Origin: Bradyrhizobium sp. CB1717
GTDB taxonomy: Bacteria; Pseudomonadota; Alphaproteobacteria; Rhizobiales; Xanthobacteraceae
Direction of reading: 5' to 3'
NCBI RefSeq assembly: GCF_029714325.1
Contig: NZ_CP121666.1
Span: forward strand, 682,001 to 746,000
DNA: 64,000 nucleotides
Part shown: positions 60,373 to 64,000 of the stretch, piece after piece
Layout of the letters: every line of letters begins with the position of its first letter
Position numbering within the stretch: the stretch's first letter is position 1
Program-made: the position numbers and the translations under genes
Notes under the pieces: generated by a model
Databases searched by the model: none
What the model was told of the DNA's origin: nothing
The model's input: only the letters and a program-made list of their open reading frames with translations

Positions 60373-61230
60373 ATGGCTAACGCGTTCGTCGCGGCGTTCG
60401 AGATCCTGAGCTTCGGCGCGATCATCGTCCTGATCGTGCTGGGGCTCGGGATCATCGCCAGCATGATGGGCATCTTCAACTTCGCGCAGGGAGAGTTCGT
60501 CCTGCTCGGGGCCTACATCACCTATCTCGCCTATGCCAAGGGCCTGCCGATCTGGGCCGGCATGGTCGCTGCGCCCTTTCTGGTCGGCGCGCTCGGCTTC
60601 GTGCTGGAGGCGGTGATCATCCGCCGCTTCTATGCTGCGCCGATCGTCGCCATGCTCGGCACCTATGCGCTCGGCCTCATCATCCGCGAATCCGTGCGCG
60701 GGTTGATCGGCGGCTTCTATCTCACCGTGCCCGAACCGATCGGCGGCTCGATCGACATCGGCGCCATGCACATCTCTGCCTGGCGCTTCACCATCATCGT
60801 CATCACGCTGCTGGTCATGGGCGGCTGCTACCTGCTGCTCTCGCGCACGAGCTTTGGTCTGCGCGTCCGTGCCACGCTGGAGAACCCGTCGCTGGCGCGC
60901 GCCTCCGGCATCTCCACGCCGCTGATCTACGGCGCCACTTTTGCGTTCGGTGCCGCGCTCGCCGGCCTTGCCGGCGCGCTGATCGTGCCGGTGTTCAGCC
61001 TGTTCGCCGATCTCGGCCTGCGCTTCCTGATCCAGGGCTTTGTCGCGGTCATGGTCGGCGGCGTCGGCTCCTTCATCGGGCCGGTCGCGGGCGCCGGCGT
61101 CATCGGCACGCTGAGTGCCGCATTGCCATGGGTGATGGCGCCCGTCGTCGCCGACGTCCTCGTCTTCGTGCTCGCCATTGTCTTTATCAAATTCCGCCCG
61201 CAGGGCCTCATCGCTGGAAAAGGGGTTTAG
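60373..61230 (+). CDS. ABC transporter permease, LivH/UrtB type (urea/amide)
   Basis: A 285-residue inner-membrane subunit with about eight helices. GIIASMMGIFNFAQGEFVLLG near the N-terminus and the coupling region GLRVRATLENPSLARASGIS are LivH/UrtB marks; the latter binds the ATPase. GGVGSFIGPVAGAGVIGTLS lies near the C-terminus. Together with the binding protein and second permease it forms a HAAT-type importer. The order here (permease, binding protein, permease, ATPase) differs from urtABCDE and resembles short-chain amide systems such as FmdDEF. It is 96 bp after the amidase. Confidence 0.92.
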   Translation: MANAFVAAFEILSFGAIIVLIVLGLGIIASMMGIFNFAQGEFVLLGAYITYLAYAKGLPIWAGMVAAPFLVGALGFVLEAVIIRRFYAAPIVAMLGTYALGLIIRESVRGLIGGFYLTVPEPIGGSIDIGAMHISAWRFTIIVITLLVMGGCYLLLSRTSFGLRVRATLENPSLARASGISTPLIYGATFAFGAALAGLAGALIVPVFSLFADLGLRFLIQGFVAVMVGGVGSFIGPVAGAGVIGTLSAALPWVMAPVVADVLVFVLAIVFIKFRPQGLIAGKGV

Positions 61231-61234
61231 TCAC

Positions 61235-62452
61235 ATGTTCAATCGCACTCAGCTCACACGCCGCCGTTTCCTCTCCAATTTCGCCTTCACCACTGGCGCC
61301 GTCGCGACCGGCGTCGGCAGCTGGGTGATCCCGGCCGATTGGGCCAACGCGGCCGAAGGTCCGATCAAGGTCGGCATCGCCACCGACCTCACCGGTCCGA
61401 TCGCCTATGCCGGCAATGCCGATGCCAATGTCGCCAAGATGGTGATCAAGGAGATCAACAATTCCGGCGGCCTGCTCGGCCGTCCGCTCGAGCTCTACAT
61501 CGAGGATACTGCGTCGAACGAATCCGTCGCGGTCGGCAACGTGCGAAAACTGATCCAGCGCGACAAGGTCGACATGGTGCTGGGCGGCATCACCTCGTCG
61601 ATGCGCAACGCGATCAAGGACCCGATCGTCGCGCGCGGCAAGACGCTCTACATCTATCCGCAGCTCTATGAGGGCAAGGAGTGCACGCCCTACCTGTTCT
61701 GCACCGGCCCGACACCGGCGCAGCAGTGCGACGAGTTCATTCCCTGGCTGATCAAGAACGGCGGCAAGAAGTTCGCGCTGCCGAGCGCCAACTACGTCTG
61801 GCCGCATACGCTCAACGTCTATGCCCGCAAGGTGATCGAATCCAATGGCGGTGAGGTCGTGTTCGAGGAGTACTACCCGCTCGACCAGGTCGATTTCTCC
61901 GCGACGGTCAACCGCATCATCTCCAACAAGGTCGACGTCGTCTTCAACACGGTCATTCCGCCCGGTGTCGGCCCGTTCTTCAAGCAGCTCTATGAAGCCG
62001 GTTTCCTCAAGAACGGCGGGCGTCTGGCCTGCGTCTACTATGACGAGAACACGCTCAACATCAACCAGGCCAGCGAGATCGAGGGCCTTGCGAGCTGCCT
62101 CGACTATTTCAAGGTGCTGACCAAGGAGAACCCGTTCGACGCAAAGATCCAGGCGGCCTACGAGAAGGATTTTCCGGGCAACTTCCTGTTCGCCGCCGGC
62201 AGCGCCGCCACCGGCACCTATCGCGGCCTGAAGCTGTGGGAAGCCGCCGTCAAGGAAGCCGGCAAGATCGACCGCGACTCGGTCGCCGCCGCGCTGGACC
62301 ATGCCAAGATCGCCGAAGGTCCGGGTGGCCCAGCCGAGATGGTGCCGGGCAAGCGGCACTGCAAGATGAAGATGTACACGGCAGTTGCCAAGGGCGGGAA
62401 TTACGAGATCGTCGCGCGCAGCAGCGGCCTCGTCGATCCCAAGGAATGCTGA
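61235..62452 (+). CDS. Amide/urea-type substrate-binding protein, Tat-exported
   Basis: The periplasmic receptor of the ABC importer, 405 residues. The N-terminus QLTRRRFLSNFAFTTGAVAT is a twin-arginine signal with cleavage near ANAAEG, so the protein is exported folded. The mature part has the type I fold marks IKVGIATDLTGPIAYAGNAD, GGLLGRPLELYIEDTASNES and VWPHTLNVYARKVIESNGGE of the UrtA/FmdD group. ATG 61235 starts 4 bp after the first permease stop. It is a paralogue of the leaderless protein at 57412, which lacks the signal. Confidence 0.93.
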   Translation: MFNRTQLTRRRFLSNFAFTTGAVATGVGSWVIPADWANAAEGPIKVGIATDLTGPIAYAGNADANVAKMVIKEINNSGGLLGRPLELYIEDTASNESVAVGNVRKLIQRDKVDMVLGGITSSMRNAIKDPIVARGKTLYIYPQLYEGKECTPYLFCTGPTPAQQCDEFIPWLIKNGGKKFALPSANYVWPHTLNVYARKVIESNGGEVVFEEYYPLDQVDFSATVNRIISNKVDVVFNTVIPPGVGPFFKQLYEAGFLKNGGRLACVYYDENTLNINQASEIEGLASCLDYFKVLTKENPFDAKIQAAYEKDFPGNFLFAAGSAATGTYRGLKLWEAAVKEAGKIDRDSVAAALDHAKIAEGPGGPAEMVPGKRHCKMKMYTAVAKGGNYEIVARSSGLVDPKEC

Positions 62453-62458
62453 CGTAGA

Positions 62459-63550
62459 ATGCCGAAAGCGATGGGCGCAGTGAAGCAGACGATCCCCGCC
62501 GAGATCGGCGGGGATATGGACGCGGCGGTGGGTAGCAGCGGAACGGCGGCCAAGGCGGCCGCGGGACGAAAAGTCCTGCCGATCGTGGAGGGCGTCGTGC
62601 TGGTCGCGGCGCTGCTCGCGCCGCTGGTGCTGCAGGATTATCTCACGGTGTTCGCGACGCGCGTGATCATCCTCGCGCTGTTCGCGCTGTCGTTCGACCT
62701 GGTCTGGGGCTATGCCGGCATCATGAGCTTCGGCCAGGCCCTGTTCTTCGGCTCGGCCGGCTATGGTGTCGCGCTGCTCGCGCGTGACCTCGACATCACC
62801 AACATCTTCCTGGTGCTGCCCGCGGGCACGTTGATCGGCCTCACCTTCGCGCTCCTGCTCGGCGGCTTCCTGTTGCTGGGCCGGCATCCCTCCAGCGTGA
62901 TCTTCGTCTCGCTCGGCACGCTCACCGGCTCCTACGCTGCCGATCGCCTCGCGCGCGGCTGGTACTATCTCGGCGGCCAGAACGGCATCCCCTCGATCGC
63001 ACCGATGTCGCTCGCTGGTCACGAGTTCTCGGAAGGGCCGGCCTTCTACTATCTCGTGCTCGGCATCCTCGTCGTCGTCTACCTGCTATGCCGCTTCCTG
63101 GTGCGCTCGCAGTTCGGCCTCGCGCTGGCGGGCTTGCGCGAGAACGAGCAGCGCATCGCCTTCTTCGGCTACAAGGCGCAGCATCTGAAAGCCATCATCT
63201 TTGCGATCGGCGGCGCCATCGCCGGACTCGCCGGCAGCCTCTATGCGTTCCACGAAGGCTTCGTCTGGCCCAACATGGTCGGCGTCGTCGTCTCGACCCA
63301 GGTCGTGCTCTACGTCCTGTTCGGCGGCTCCGGCACGCTGATCGGCGCGGTCATCGGCACGGTGATCGTCGAGGGCGTCAGCTTCTGGCTGTCGGACAAT
63401 TACCGCGACATCTGGCCGATCATTTTGGGATTGCTGCTGCTGCTCGTGATCCTGTTCCGGCCGCTCGGCCTGATCAGTTTTGTCTTGGGCGAGCGCGAGC
63501 GGGTCGGCAGCTTCGGCGCTGCCGCTAAGGAGAAGCGCAATGCTCCTTGA
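62459..63550 (+). CDS. ABC transporter permease, LivM/UrtC type (urea/amide)
   Basis: The second permease, 363 residues with about ten helices. SFDLVWGYAGIMSFGQALFF is the LivM/UrtC hallmark, and LAGLRENEQRIAFFGYKAQH is the ATPase-coupling loop. The ~40-residue N-terminal part before the first helix is Ala/Gly-rich and probably cytoplasmic; an internal ATG at 62516 would shorten it. Its 3' end overlaps the ATPase gene by 11 bp, so translation is coupled. Confidence 0.92.
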   Translation: MPKAMGAVKQTIPAEIGGDMDAAVGSSGTAAKAAAGRKVLPIVEGVVLVAALLAPLVLQDYLTVFATRVIILALFALSFDLVWGYAGIMSFGQALFFGSAGYGVALLARDLDITNIFLVLPAGTLIGLTFALLLGGFLLLGRHPSSVIFVSLGTLTGSYAADRLARGWYYLGGQNGIPSIAPMSLAGHEFSEGPAFYYLVLGILVVVYLLCRFLVRSQFGLALAGLRENEQRIAFFGYKAQHLKAIIFAIGGAIAGLAGSLYAFHEGFVWPNMVGVVVSTQVVLYVLFGGSGTLIGAVIGTVIVEGVSFWLSDNYRDIWPIILGLLLLLVILFRPLGLISFVLGERERVGSFGAAAKEKRNAP

Positions 63551-64000
63551 AGCGGTCGGCATCAAAAAAGTCTTCGGCAAGCTGACCGCGCTGGACGGCG
63601 CCGCGCTGACCGTCGGCGAAAACGAGTTTCACGGCCTGATCGGCCCGAACGGCTCCGGCAAGAGCACGCTGATGAAGTGCATCGCCGGCGCCGAGGTGCC
63701 GACGCAGGGCAAGGTGAGCTTCGTCAACACCGACATCACCGCGTTCACGCCGACCGAGCGGGCGCGCGCCGGCATGAGCCTGAAATTCCAGATCACCAGC
63801 GTGCTGCCGACGCTGACGCTCTACGACAACATCCTGCTTGCGCTGCAGGCGCAGTCCTCGCTGTTCGACCTCGTGTTCTCGCGCACCCGCGGCGCGCTGC
63901 ACGATCAGGTCATGACCATGCTGACGCAGTTTCGTCTCGCCGACCGTGCCTTCGATGCGGCGGCGGCGCTGTCGCACGGCCAGCAGCAATGGCTGGAGAT
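63540..64000 (+). CDS. ABC transporter ATP-binding protein, UrtD/LivG type (3' end outside window)
   Basis: The first 153 residues of an ABC ATPase; the gene runs off the window. Walker A is GLIGPNGSGKSTLMK, the Q-loop region is MSLKFQITSVLPTLTLYDN, and the signature LSHGQQQWLEI is the form typical of UrtD-like subunits of urea/amide importers rather than LivG. ATG 63540 has AAGGAG upstream and overlaps the permease stop. A second ATPase (UrtE/LivF-like) would be expected just beyond the window. Confidence 0.93.
   Translation, partial: MLLEAVGIKKVFGKLTALDGAALTVGENEFHGLIGPNGSGKSTLMKCIAGAEVPTQGKVSFVNTDITAFTPTERARAGMSLKFQITSVLPTLTLYDNILLALQAQSSLFDLVFSRTRGALHDQVMTMLTQFRLADRAFDAAAALSHGQQQWLE

Noticed and set aside
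58747..60771. A 674-codon minus-strand frame over the amidase and permease
   Set aside because: It spans two real genes and the gap between them, and is His/Arg/Asp-rich without any domain; an artefact of codon bias.

Overview
The window looks like a chromosomal stretch of a GC-rich alphaproteobacterium of the Bradyrhizobium type. This is an inference from gene content and order: PhaR beside phaA-phaB, acdS with a divergent Lrp-type acdR, a DUF4167 gene beside prmC-prfA-ptsP-lysC, TadG-like von Willebrand proteins, and many short palindromic intergenic repeats. No species search could be run. Coding density is high and almost everything reads as ordinary core or niche-adaptation genome. I see no prophage, CRISPR array or large genomic island. 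The one intact mobile element is a 1.1 kb IS5-type insertion.

Layout. 0-3.3 kb: the end of an MFS transporter, trehalose synthesis (otsB, otsA) and a small secreted protein. 3.4-7 kb: tRNA-Ser(GGA), then a LysR regulator divergent from an MFS exporter and an aldo/keto reductase. 7-12.4 kb: an amidohydrolase, a frameshifted uracil-DNA glycosylase, an amidase with a histone-H1-like lysine tail, and a TadG-like protein. 12.4-16 kb: a methionine pair (O-acylhomoserine sulfhydrylase plus MetA-type homoserine acyltransferase) behind a leader that can fold, then a NodB-like deacetylase. 16.1-17.3 kb: an IS element with a 9-bp target duplication, sitting inside a dispersed repeat. 17.4-23 kb: recQ, then acdS/acdR, a PLP-dependent cysteine desulfhydrase-like enzyme and a carboxymuconolactone decarboxylase-like protein. 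22.9-29 kb: a PilZ-PAS-GGDEF cyclase, secreted proteins, an esterase, a branched-chain aminotransferase and a methyltransferase. 28.8-32 kb: polyhydroxyalkanoate genes phaR and phaA-phaB.

32-36 kb: an EamA exporter, a DUF985 cupin, glyoxalase II, a methyltransferase and DUF4167. 36-42.3 kb: a minus-strand core run, lysC, ptsP, prfA, prmC. 42.4-49 kb: a PH-domain protein, ubiG, a second EamA exporter, and a chained minus-strand operon (NIPSNAP, comF, grxC, a Nit-type amidase, DUF1178), then an NDUFAF5-like methyltransferase and mutT. 49-56.4 kb: a second TadG-like paralogue, argJ, a parvulin isomerase and secA. 56.8-64 kb: a MarR regulator and an amide-use cluster made of an AmiC-like binding protein without a signal peptide, an amidase, and a urea/amide-type ABC transporter (permease, Tat-exported binding protein, permease, ATPase cut by the window end).

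How the parts connect. The last cluster reads as a nitrogen-scavenging unit: sense an amide in the cytoplasm, import it, hydrolyse it. A candidate sigma-54 promoter precedes the amidase. AcdS and the neighbouring PLP enzyme suggest breakdown of plant-derived amino acids such as ACC. The phaA-phaB pair makes 3-hydroxybutyryl-CoA for carbon storage, with phaR as divergent regulator; no phaC synthase lies in the window. Intergenic gaps are largely filled by at least six families of short inverted repeats, several present in two or three copies here.
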